29,547 nt of DNA from a virus, in the IMG/VR virus record IMGVR_UViG_3300022865_000022, positions 1-29,547 of that record, one strand, 5' to 3'. Shown piece after piece: positions 15,860-22,528 of this stretch; within the stretch, counting starts at the first letter, position 1, and each line of letters begins with the position of its first letter. Made by a program: the position numbers and the translations under genes. The notes beneath the pieces were generated by a model. The model saw nothing but the letters and a program-made list of their open reading frames with translations. It ran no database searches and was not told where the DNA came from.

Positions 15860-16538
15860 ATCTGTCCTTCCAGTTGTCTTCGAGAAACCTCTTCATCCAA
15901 AGACATGAGCCATTACGAATAAACCTATCATTGTCAGAGTAAAGATCCTGAACAATGACGAACATCTCTTCAGCTGATTCGCAATTGGCTAACATCAATT
16001 TAGACTTCTTATCTCCCATACCCTTGATACCTATGATGTTATCAGACGTATCACCTTTAATGAATTGCTCATAGAATAACCTGATTCCTCCTAACTCTGT
16101 TTGAGTAAAGAACTTATCAGGTCTATTCCAATTCTTACCACTAATCTCCCATGAGAAATGTTTACCTGGGACTTGCAATAAATCCTTATCTAAAGATACA
16201 ATAATCGTATCATCAGTTTGATAGATTGCCATTTCATCGTCAGCCTCCAACCCTTGGCGAGCTTCCTCTGCACCCATCTTTTCTAGTGCGTACTCTCGTA
16301 ATGCTTTCAGGTGTCTAGGTTTTACCCTACCCTTCCTGTTAGCCTTGTAGCTAGGTAGTATATCTTTCCTAAAGTTAGTAGTGGATGAGATGAAGGCACG
16401 ATACTCAGTAGCCTTCGTCTTCTCCATTAAGTTATCTAATAACTGTTGAGCACGATATATAGCAATACCTAACTCATCATTCTCAGCACTTGCTGCACTA
16501 CGGAATATTACTAAGTCATGATCAATTAGTGCTAACAT
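15783..16538 (-). CDS. 5'-3' exonuclease (FEN / T7 gp6-like)
   Basis: A 251-aa protein with acidic clusters of the FEN/PIN nuclease family: LIDHD at the N-terminus, RKDILPSYKANRKGRVKP (helical arch), LEADDEM, VSLDKDLLQVPG, and KGDTSDNIIGIKGMGDK (the H3TH DNA-binding segment). It would remove RNA primers and degrade DNA 5'-3', working with the polymerase, which here has only a 3'-5' exonuclease. AAGGA precedes the ATG. Slightly shorter than T7 gp6 (300 aa). Confidence 0.85.
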   Translation of the reverse strand: MLALIDHDLVIFRSAASAENDELGIAIYRAQQLLDNLMEKTKATEYRAFISSTTNFRKDILPSYKANRKGRVKPRHLKALREYALEKMGAEEARQGLEADDEMAIYQTDDTIIVSLDKDLLQVPGKHFSWEISGKNWNRPDKFFTQTELGGIRLFYEQFIKGDTSDNIIGIKGMGDKKSKLMLANCESAEEMFVIVQDLYSDNDRFIRNGSCLWMKRFLEDNWKDRYDTLQKQTGSGSMEATEEELSLYNV

Positions 16539-16541
16539 AAG

Positions 16542-16856
16542 CTATCCTTGTAAAGGAGGTAGAGTTAGATGAGGTAGTTTATCTACTGATAGTACTGGAT
16601 CACCTGCTAATTCAGGTAAGTCAGCAATAAATAGTTCAGGTAGATCCTCTACTGCTGTTAAAGCAACACCCAGTATCTCTGGTAGTTCAGGTATAACCTC
16701 TAACTCAGGGACAATGCTTGTGGTAAACTCTGTAGCTATTGCAACTACTGGTGCTATAGTAGTAGGAATCTGTAGTTTATTATAGAACGCAATAAACAAT
16801 AGAATTACCACTATAGATCCTGCAGCGTAGTACTTTTCCTTTCTTTTGTTAGTCAT
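16542..16856 (-). CDS. Membrane-anchored Pro/Leu/Glu-repeat protein
   Basis: A 104-aa protein. A basic start (MTNKRKEKYY) is followed by one membrane span (AAGSIVVILLFIAFYN), so N-in/C-out is likely. The remaining ~75 residues are a low-complexity tail with repeated PEL units: IVPELEVIPELPEI, VEDLPELFIADLPELAG, then KLPHLTLPPL. GGAG lies before ATG. It sits between SSB and exonuclease in the replication operon, which is odd for an envelope protein. It could tether replication to the membrane or act in superinfection exclusion; both are speculation. Confidence 0.55.
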   Translation of the reverse strand: MTNKRKEKYYAAGSIVVILLFIAFYNKLQIPTTIAPVVAIATEFTTSIVPELEVIPELPEILGVALTAVEDLPELFIADLPELAGDPVLSVDKLPHLTLPPLQG

Positions 16857-16865
16857 TATAGTCTC

Positions 16866-17408
16866 CTAAAAAGGGATATCGGAAGCTAAGTCTTCCATGT
16901 CAGGTTCAGGACTAGATGATGTATTACCCAGTACAAATCCTTCATATAACTTAGCTAAACTAATTACATCATTAGCTGATGCTTTAGTAGCTGATAGTGC
17001 TAGGGTAGCTACTGCATTACTTAATGATGATTGACGGACTATCATTACTTGCCTAGCTTGTCTCTCATCAGTCGTCTCCCAATTACCACCAGACTTACCA
17101 ACAGGAGCTTTGGCTTGAGTAGCTACTGCAGTATTACCAGAATTAGTATCCTGTGTGTTATCTGCATTACCTACTGCTGTCCATTGCCAATATCCATTAG
17201 CGTCTTTCTCTGTGCTAACGTGTATTACATTTCCTTTCTCCCAACTTTGTGCTGCCTTAAATACGTCAGGGTTAGCAAAGGACATAAGCTTCTTACTCTG
17301 TGCTTGCCCTTGATCATTCTTATACATGATCTCTAATGACTGGTAATTTCTACCATTCTTAGCTTGATGAGTATTTAAACTCGATACGTCCACGACATTT
17401 ACTTGCAT
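16866..17408 (-). CDS. Single-stranded DNA-binding protein
   Basis: A 180-aa protein. Residues 1-80 are a beta-rich OB-type domain (MQVNVVDVSSLNTHQAKNGR, YQSLEIMYKND, VIHVSTEKDANGYWQWTAVG). A Thr/Ala/Gln linker follows, then a helical region (ERQARQVMIVRQSSLSNAV). The C-terminus is acidic and ends DLASDIPF, the classical SSB tip that recruits partner proteins. It protects single-stranded DNA at the fork and lies directly after the polymerase gene. Its layout with an extra helical domain is typical of phage SSBs rather than cellular ones. GGAG precedes ATG. Confidence 0.8.
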   Translation of the reverse strand: MQVNVVDVSSLNTHQAKNGRNYQSLEIMYKNDQGQAQSKKLMSFANPDVFKAAQSWEKGNVIHVSTEKDANGYWQWTAVGNADNTQDTNSGNTAVATQAKAPVGKSGGNWETTDERQARQVMIVRQSSLSNAVATLALSATKASANDVISLAKLYEGFVLGNTSSSPEPDMEDLASDIPF

Positions 17409-17417
17409 AACTTCTCC

Positions 17418-18128
17418 TTATATATCGTTTAAAGAACCCCATGAATTTCCTACTTGTATATCAACCCTCATGGGTAAGTTGAATTCTTTACCAAAGATCC
17501 TATTAAAGTTTGCAGGAACATTAGTAAAAGAATCTTTAACTATCTGTACTATACTATTAGTATAACATACTTCTGGATCATAGTCAACCATGATACTATC
17601 ATGTACAGTATTGATCAATGTTACACCTTCCATATCTTTTATCTTGTTGAATAAACTAACCCGTGCTAGTGTCATAAGGTCAGCTCCTAAGCCCTGTACT
17701 GGGTAGTTGAGTATCCTAGTACGTGGATACTTTACATTGCCCATACTGTTCGTCTCAGGTAGGTACTTATACGTTCTGCCTGTTGGCATCACTAGTTTAT
17801 TCGTCTGCTTAACATCAAACATTATCTTATCATGCCATGCTTTTAATCCCTTATACTTGAGATAGAATTGTTCAATGATGTTCTGCCAAAACTTCTCATC
17901 ACCTATATCTTTAAAGTTAGGATCATTAGCATAACTGAATGCACTACCACCATAGATTAATCTAAACACGAATGTCTTAGCAATCAATCTACTAGGTAAG
18001 CCAAACCTTTCTTGGTTATCTGTATGTTGATCTATCTCTGCTAGTATTTCTTTTATAGCTATCTCATCCTGTGATAGGTAGGTAGCACACACCCACTCGA
18101 GAGCCTTAGCATCTGCGTTAAGTATCAT
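17418..18128 (-). CDS. DNA polymerase, family A: C-terminal half (polymerase catalytic core)
   Basis: A 236-aa protein carrying all three polymerase motifs. Motif A is NADAKALEW with D6 and E11. Motif B is RLIAKTFVFRLIYGG (R47, K51, Y59, G60). Motif C is TVHDSIMVDY with H176 and D177, where Ser replaces the usual Glu of HDE. It lacks exonuclease and thumb, which are on the separate upstream gene at 18375-19547. AGGA lies 8 nt before its ATG, so it is translated as its own subunit. It begins immediately before motif A and must pair with the other half to work. N plus C halves total 626 aa, in the range of T7 DNA polymerase (704). Confidence 0.85.
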   Translation of the reverse strand: MILNADAKALEWVCATYLSQDEIAIKEILAEIDQHTDNQERFGLPSRLIAKTFVFRLIYGGSAFSYANDPNFKDIGDEKFWQNIIEQFYLKYKGLKAWHDKIMFDVKQTNKLVMPTGRTYKYLPETNSMGNVKYPRTRILNYPVQGLGADLMTLARVSLFNKIKDMEGVTLINTVHDSIMVDYDPEVCYTNSIVQIVKDSFTNVPANFNRIFGKEFNLPMRVDIQVGNSWGSLNDI

Positions 18129-18129
18129 A

Positions 18130-18375
18130 TTATAATCCTGCGTTAGCTTCTACACTACGTTTAACATACTGATGTAGTATAGTATCTGTTAGTTCAGTCC
18201 GTGCTTCTTTCTTCATAGCACCTAGTACTGAGGCGGGTCCTTCTATTAGGATTAAATCACTAAACTCTTGTATAACAAAATGTTTATGTGCTTCCTCTTG
18301 TGCTTGTTGTTTTTCTTTAGCTTCCCATGCTTCTTCTTCTTCTGCAGTGTATCCGTCTTGATTATTATATAACAT
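18130..18375 (-). CDS. 81-aa gene inserted between the two DNA polymerase halves
   Basis: MLYNNQDGYTAEEEEAWEAK is followed by a charged, Gln/Glu/Lys-rich helix, then HFVIQEFSDLILIEGPASV, LGAMKKEARTELTDTI and LHQYVKRSVEANAGL, i.e. two or three helices. No motif of homing endonucleases, inteins or polymerases is visible. It starts on the stop of the N-half (TAATG, GGAG 7 nt upstream) and ends one base before the C-half ATG. It lies exactly between the LFPSRYG segment and motif A. It may bridge the halves, or simply be a cargo gene; no function can be assigned. Confidence is in the gene being real. Confidence 0.7.
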   Translation of the reverse strand: MLYNNQDGYTAEEEEAWEAKEKQQAQEEAHKHFVIQEFSDLILIEGPASVLGAMKKEARTELTDTILHQYVKRSVEANAGL

Positions 18376-19547
18376 TATGTTTCTCCATATCGTGAAGGGA
18401 AGAGAGTTTTAATCTCTCCATCAAAGTTTTGTAAGTTAGGAGCAGAGCTACTTAACCTACCCGTCTTAGTCCTACATTGATTAAGCTGACCATGTATTAT
18501 ACCACCACTCCAGTTCATCTTGTCAATTAGTTCAGGCACACCATGATAGTATGTTGTCATACGTTTCTGTAGTGTAGACCTTGTTAGTATTATGTTTAGT
18601 ATATCTTTACCCTCGTTGGTACGAGGCTTAAGATTCTTAAGAGTATCTTCATTGATACTAAAGAAGCCTCCTTTCTTAAGCTCAGTCTTAGGTAAAGGTG
18701 CTACTCGTCTAGGGAATTCTTTGTCCTTTTCTTCCCACTTATATTTGACTTCGCCAATCCGTAAGCCAGATTTATAATGTCCAATGGGGCGTTGAAAACG
18801 CTCCTTAATGATCCCACCGTAAAGAAAAGCAGATAGATGCTCACCAGAACTGGGATTAAAATCAGGGTAAGCATGATGGTTAAGAAGCCTTGCGTTAAGT
18901 TTGTCGATCTGTTCATATAGTTCATCTCCTAATACTTTAGAATGTTCATAGTCATACTTCATCCCTTGATACTCAATCTCTTGTAGTACCAATAGGTCTT
19001 GGTTATGTAGCGACAGTAGTCGTTTCAAGTGTGGCTGCTTAAGTATTTCTACTTGCTGCATTATCATTACTTGTTCTGTTAGTTTAACATCTTGTACTAG
19101 GTAGTCAGTTAGTATCTCTTCAGGTACCTCAGTAGTATCTATCCCATTCTTCCAGTAATTCTCCTTAACTTCGTCTAACTTCGTACCTAGCTCATAGAAT
19201 TCAGCAGTACTATTCAATGAAGGATAGGCATTCTCTTGGTAAGAGAGTATGTACTGTGCTAACTGACAATCCCATATCCTTTTATGATTAAACTTTATAC
19301 CATATCTACGTAACCAATGCAAGTCAAACTTAATATTAAACCCTACAAGCACATCGCACTCATCCACGGCTATTTGGATGTTGTCTAGTGATTCCTTATA
19401 GGGGTCAACGGAGTATTCTATCTTGTGTGTGGTAACTGTATCAGTTTTGTACACCTTATAGCCTACCATAACTAACTTGTTAGTCTTATCAAAGGGATTA
19501 CCTTTGTTACTTATCGTTGTTTCTACGTCTATTGTTAGATACTTCAT
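18375..19547 (-). CDS. DNA polymerase, family A: N-terminal half (3'-5' exonuclease and thumb)
   Basis: A 390-aa protein. The start at 19547 (MKYLTIDVETT) is chosen because GAGGAG lies 6 nt upstream; an extension to 19577 adds ten residues without support. The exonuclease motifs are TIDVETT (D7, E9), VGFNIKFDLHW (D75) and DYLVQDVKLT (D153). The thumb/palm entry includes NPSSGEHLSAFLYGG and CRTKTGRLSSSAPNLQNF, the conserved segment just before motif A. The protein then ends at LFPSRYGET, where intact homologues continue into motif A. It thus contains proofreading and primer-binding parts but no catalytic aspartates for synthesis; these are on 17418-18128. Confidence 0.85.
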   Translation of the reverse strand: MKYLTIDVETTISNKGNPFDKTNKLVMVGYKVYKTDTVTTHKIEYSVDPYKESLDNIQIAVDECDVLVGFNIKFDLHWLRRYGIKFNHKRIWDCQLAQYILSYQENAYPSLNSTAEFYELGTKLDEVKENYWKNGIDTTEVPEEILTDYLVQDVKLTEQVMIMQQVEILKQPHLKRLLSLHNQDLLVLQEIEYQGMKYDYEHSKVLGDELYEQIDKLNARLLNHHAYPDFNPSSGEHLSAFLYGGIIKERFQRPIGHYKSGLRIGEVKYKWEEKDKEFPRRVAPLPKTELKKGGFFSINEDTLKNLKPRTNEGKDILNIILTRSTLQKRMTTYYHGVPELIDKMNWSGGIIHGQLNQCRTKTGRLSSSAPNLQNFDGEIKTLFPSRYGET

Positions 19548-19612
19548 ACGTTCTCCTCGAGTATGGGGATACCTCATTAGGGGGGCTAGTCAAATCCCTT
19601 GGTATCAGTGCG

Positions 19613-20848
19613 TTATAGTTCTTCATACCTAGCTATGTCAGGTTTAATCATGACTTGTTTGTTACCATGCCTAAGATCAGGCAGTGTATCATGGTCACCA
19701 AGTAGTTTATTCTTACTAATGTTTAAGTACCTCATGTTACTAGTGTTGTCTTGTTCCTTACCTATGCCTAGTATCCAGTCAGCTTCACCTTGCTTCGCAG
19801 TCTTGCTGCTGTCTACATCATCCATTGTTAGCCATACCTTACCTTCACCACTACCACCTGCTTGAGATACAGCAATGACTGGTGCATACTTCTTAGCTAT
19901 CTCTCTAGCCCATTGGTATATCTTCTTAAGCTCAAGGTCATACCTATCTGACTTGAATCCTTTTATCTTATCTATCTGATCAAAGATAATCAACGAAGGG
20001 TTAGTCTCTTTAATGATAGCCTCTACCCTTGAGGCACTACTACTATCTTCGTAATCATATATCTGTATTCTATTACCTACTATTTCTCTATACCTAGCAG
20101 CGTTCTCTTCTTTGTTATCAAACAAAGTCTTGTTAGTTACACCGAACAGTGCTTGAAAGCAACGTACTGCCACCTTTTTACCTTGTTCTTCGTTGTTGAA
20201 CCATAGTATGTCACCCTCTGTCTGTGTTACCATGTGTGTCATCTCACTAGCTAGGAAGGTAGTCTTACCTGTCTCTGGTCTAGCAAAGATAAAGCCAAAG
20301 TCTCCCTGTCTTAGTGATCCTAATGATTGGTTAAGCCAGTGTAGTCTCCACCTTAGTCCAGGTGTCTGTATCTGAGATTGATATAGGTCTAGTAAGTCCA
20401 TGTTCACAGGCTTAGCTTCTTCTATCTCTATCTGTTGGTGTTCAAACTCATTTACCTTATCAAGTAAGTCTTCTAACTTAGCAGTACCATCCTCAACATC
20501 TAGTGCTACCTTAGCTAACTCACCTGCTACACAACGTTTACGATGCTCATCCAGGTAGGTAACTACGTTACACACAGTAACCTCTAAGCCCATGATTCTG
20601 GTTACTAGTACAGTAAGTTCATCCCGTTCACTATCAGCTAGTAGGTAGCTACTATGGTATGCTAACTCTAATGCTGATTGGTCCATGCTATCACTAGTAC
20701 TGTTAAGATAGTAGTTATGTATTACCATAAATATCTTAAGATGTCCAGGGAAATTCTTTCTAATGTAAGATAGGTTAATATACTTATAGTACTTAGTATA
20801 GTATGTCCTATCCATACAGAATAACTTTATTATTAACTCTTCAACCAT
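19613..20848 (-). CDS. Replicative DNA helicase, DnaB/T7 gp4 type
   Basis: A 411-aa RecA-fold helicase. Residues 1-160 are a helical N-terminal domain. RQGDFGFIFARPETGKTTFL holds the Walker A (K195). ILWFNNEE is the H1a-type glutamate, LIIFDQID at 286-293 is Walker B (D290), and VIAVSQ at 324-329 is the sensor. GSGEGKVWLTMDDVDSSKTA with EADWILGIG resembles the H3/H4 region. It should form a hexamer unwinding DNA ahead of the polymerase. Unlike T7 gp4 it is not fused to the primase, which is the overlapping upstream gene (20833-21534). GGAG precedes the ATG. Confidence 0.85.
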   Translation of the reverse strand: MVEELIIKLFCMDRTYYTKYYKYINLSYIRKNFPGHLKIFMVIHNYYLNSTSDSMDQSALELAYHSSYLLADSERDELTVLVTRIMGLEVTVCNVVTYLDEHRKRCVAGELAKVALDVEDGTAKLEDLLDKVNEFEHQQIEIEEAKPVNMDLLDLYQSQIQTPGLRWRLHWLNQSLGSLRQGDFGFIFARPETGKTTFLASEMTHMVTQTEGDILWFNNEEQGKKVAVRCFQALFGVTNKTLFDNKEENAARYREIVGNRIQIYDYEDSSSASRVEAIIKETNPSLIIFDQIDKIKGFKSDRYDLELKKIYQWAREIAKKYAPVIAVSQAGGSGEGKVWLTMDDVDSSKTAKQGEADWILGIGKEQDNTSNMRYLNISKNKLLGDHDTLPDLRHGNKQVMIKPDIARYEEL

Positions 20849-21534
20849 TCTATTATCTCCGTTTTATTATATTCTTTAGGATCTAAGTCTGTTATGATAG
20901 CCTTACTAACAACACCTAATGAACGAAACTTATTCTTTATATCTACTGCCGACTTAGCCTTATCCCTATCTAACCATACATATATATGTTTATAGTCTTT
21001 AATTAATTGTGACATCGATTGCTTGCTTACTGAAGAGCCAAGCAAAGGAGTGGCACATAAGCCTGCACCTCTACATCTTGCTATCTTAATAGCAGACAGT
21101 ACATCCTCTACTAGTACTATCGTATCACCTTCTCCATATATAGTCAAGGGTTTAATACCTTGAGACATATACTTTATGCTGCCTAAGCCAAAGTTCCTAG
21201 CTTGCCAGTAGTTACTGTTCTGTATTAATACTAATAGTTTACGAGCAGGATTCCATTTGATTCCATACATCTTAATCTCCTCAAGTGTTATATTATATTT
21301 AAGTAACCATCTCATTGCTTGCTGCGGTATGTCTGTTACCGTATCAATCATTGCATCTGAATGGATGCTAGTCACAGTATCTTTCCTACGGATCCTGTCT
21401 CTTAAGGATTCAGTATCCTCTTTAGATTCATACTTACTACATCCAAAGCACCAGTACCCATTCTCATACTCAGCCCTATTGTCCTTACTACCACAGTGTG
21501 GACATGGTCCTAGTTTAATAAAGTTACTCATCAT
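20833..21534 (-). CDS. DNA primase (zinc finger + TOPRIM)
   Basis: A 233-aa protein. The N-terminal zinc-binding domain is GPCPHCGSK and YWCFGCSKY (C11, C14, C29, C32). A linker and RNAP-basic-like region precede the TOPRIM fold with TIVLVEDVLSAIKIA (E143, D144) and YVWLDRDKAK (D189, D191). It is the primase half of a T7 gp4-like pair, making short RNA primers for the lagging strand. The start overlaps the stop of the zinc-ribbon gene, and the end overlaps the helicase start by 16 nt, so both are translationally coupled. Confidence 0.85.
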   Translation of the reverse strand: MMSNFIKLGPCPHCGSKDNRAEYENGYWCFGCSKYESKEDTESLRDRIRRKDTVTSIHSDAMIDTVTDIPQQAMRWLLKYNITLEEIKMYGIKWNPARKLLVLIQNSNYWQARNFGLGSIKYMSQGIKPLTIYGEGDTIVLVEDVLSAIKIARCRGAGLCATPLLGSSVSKQSMSQLIKDYKHIYVWLDRDKAKSAVDIKNKFRSLGVVSKAIITDLDPKEYNKTEIIEWLKS

Positions 21535-21715
21535 TTATCCAATCAATATCATCGTCATCAGCATGACGTAAGTCATCTCGTTCCTCTGTTTGATCTATGT
21601 CTTGTTGAATAGAATGAAAACAATTATTACATAGGTCAACAAACTCATGAGTATCTATATGTTTCCTTGTTGATTCAAAGTCTGTTAAGTTCTGATCACA
21701 TGCTTGGCATCTCAT
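21524..21715 (-). CDS. Small zinc-ribbon protein before primase
   Basis: A 63-aa protein: MRCQACDQNL, then VDLCNNCFHS, forming a four-Cys zinc site, followed by an acidic C-terminal half (EERDDLRHADDDDIDWINDE). AAGGA lies upstream. This C-x-x-C / C-x-x-C small protein type recurs in phage replication operons, from memory, and has no known function. It is the first gene after the promoter at 21745-21773 and overlaps the primase. Confidence 0.65.
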   Translation of the reverse strand: MRCQACDQNLTDFESTRKHIDTHEFVDLCNNCFHSIQQDIDQTEERDDLRHADDDDIDWINDE

Positions 21716-21733
21716 ACAATTTCCTTTAGTTAA

Positions 21734-21752
21734 GTTATACTATAAGTATAAC
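21734..21752. promoter_or_regulatory. Inverted repeat over the replication promoter -10 (putative operator)
   Basis: Perfect 7-bp arms GTTATAC and GTATAAC flank a 5-bp TATAA centre. The repeat covers the -10 element (21745-21750) of the minus-strand promoter and the likely start site, a position suited to a repressor or to RNA-polymerase blocking. No regulator gene for it is recognised in the window. Confidence 0.5.
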
Positions 21753-21773
21753 ACAACATTAATAATTACTCAA
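21745..21773 (-). promoter_or_regulatory. Sigma70-type promoter of the replication module
   Basis: TTGAGT (21773-21768) and TATACT (21750-21745) are spaced by exactly 17 bases on the minus strand. The start would be near 21738, giving a ~20-nt leader with AAAGGAA before the zinc-ribbon gene. It drives zinc ribbon, primase, helicase, polymerase, SSB and nucleases. Confidence 0.65.
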
Positions 21774-21918
21774 CATGTTTTATTAATAATTCAATAAAAT
21801 TAACTAAGTTCTTTCGGTAGTTATCATGAAAGTTTTCACCAGGTTTTAGCTCTAGTTGTGTCCAAACATATACTCTATCTTCAATGTTTCTTATTAAGTC
21901 TCTTTCTTGATTAGTCAT
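21766..21918 (-). CDS. 50-aa hypothetical protein
   Basis: MTNQERDLIRNIEDRVYVWT ... ending in NFIELLIKHVE; a short helical, charged protein. Its ATG overlaps the end of the previous gene by 8 nt. The -35 of the replication promoter overlaps its last codons. Unknown function. Confidence 0.5.
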   Translation of the reverse strand: MTNQERDLIRNIEDRVYVWTQLELKPGENFHDNYRKNLVNFIELLIKHVE

Positions 21919-22042
21919 CACCAGGCTCCTTATTAAATTGGACTACTATTTTACCTTCGTCTGTAACAAGAAACTCCCAGTTAGTATGTCCAAAGGCTAG
22001 CTCACAAAACTCATCAAGTTTATCTGTATCAAATGTCATCAT
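21911..22042 (-). CDS. Small acidic hypothetical protein
   Basis: A 43-aa ORF: M-MTFDTDKLDEFCELAFGH, WEFLVTDEGKIVVQF, ending KEPGDD. Three consecutive ATG codons occur (22045, 22042, 22039). AAGGAG at 22055-22050 gives the best spacing (7 nt) to the one at 22042. Longer in-frame extension to 22105 has no ribosome site and would run through the terminator hairpin, so it is rejected. Unknown function. Confidence 0.5.
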   Translation of the reverse strand: MMTFDTDKLDEFCELAFGHTNWEFLVTDEGKIVVQFNKEPGDD

Positions 22043-22071
22043 CATCCTTCTCCTTATAGTTAAGTAATAAC

Positions 22072-22094
22072 AAAAAAGGGACTGACGCCCCCTT
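22072..22094 (-). terminator. Rho-independent terminator
   Basis: On the minus strand AAGGG (22094-22090) pairs with CCCTT (22080-22076) across a 9-base loop, followed by a run of T (22077-22072). It lies downstream of the 42-aa gene and upstream of the gene at 22042, marking the end of the first minus-strand cluster or an attenuator before the next. Confidence 0.5.
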
Positions 22095-22176
22095 AGTGTA
22101 GGCACTTTTAAAATATTATCTCTTTAAAACGGCTCAGGCTGTTTCCAAGCCACCGTACCGAATAGATAATAAGTCA

Positions 22177-22305
22177 TTACATAATAGAATCTTCTTTAGT
22201 TGGTTCATCATCGAAGCATGGTTCATCCTCAACATGTACCCTCAGATAAGTACTATGCTCTGATGGTATGTCATCACATGCTGTGTAATCATTTGTTTGT
22301 TTCAT
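22177..22305 (-). CDS. 42-aa acidic hypothetical protein
   Basis: MKQTNDYTACDDIPSEHSTY then VHVEDEPCFDDEPTKEDSIM, very acidic with two cysteines. The start overlaps the end of the previous gene by 17 nt. Very acidic small early phage proteins can act as DNA mimics or bind host factors; that is speculation here. Confidence 0.45.
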   Translation of the reverse strand: MKQTNDYTACDDIPSEHSTYLRVHVEDEPCFDDEPTKEDSIM

Positions 22306-22528
22306 CGTCATCATCATTCTCCCATTTAGTTGTACTTTTATTCCAGATACCTACATACTGATAGGTGTCCTCACTATAGTTACTAGGTAACTCTACCTTT
22401 TGTAGAAACTCCATGATTTTACTATTGGACATGCCATAAGGCATCTCATATTCAAGTTCAACTCTGATTACTCCTACCTTATGTTGATAGTATTCAGCAG
22501 AACGTACCTCTCTATGTCGCTTTATCAT
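22289..22528 (-). CDS. 79-aa hypothetical protein
   Basis: The start at 22528 (MIKRHREVRSAEYYQHKVGV) is chosen because GAGGAG lies 7 nt upstream. The middle has IRVELEYEMPYGMSNSK and FLQKVELP, and the C-terminus is acidic (NDDDDETNK). It overlaps the ArdC-like gene by 17 nt. A mixed alpha/beta small domain is likely. Family unknown. Confidence 0.5.
   Translation of the reverse strand: MIKRHREVRSAEYYQHKVGVIRVELEYEMPYGMSNSKIMEFLQKVELPSNYSEDTYQYVGIWNKSTTKWENDDDDETNK

Noticed and set aside
18129-18377. Small group I/II intron interrupting the polymerase gene
   Set aside because: The 249-nt segment is an open frame throughout with its own ribosome site, and the C-half has a ribosome site and ATG at the junction. 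I see no intron core motifs by eye. It is kept only as a test in the main finding.
19599-19865. Plus-strand ORF opposite the helicase
   Set aside because: Antisense to the helicase C-terminus with its conserved motifs; Ser/Leu-rich shadow translation.
22046-22105. N-terminal extension of the small gene at 21911-22042
   Set aside because: The extension (MPTLRGRQSLFCYYLTIRRR) covers the terminator hairpin and has no ribosome site, whereas AAGGAG lies before the later ATG codons.
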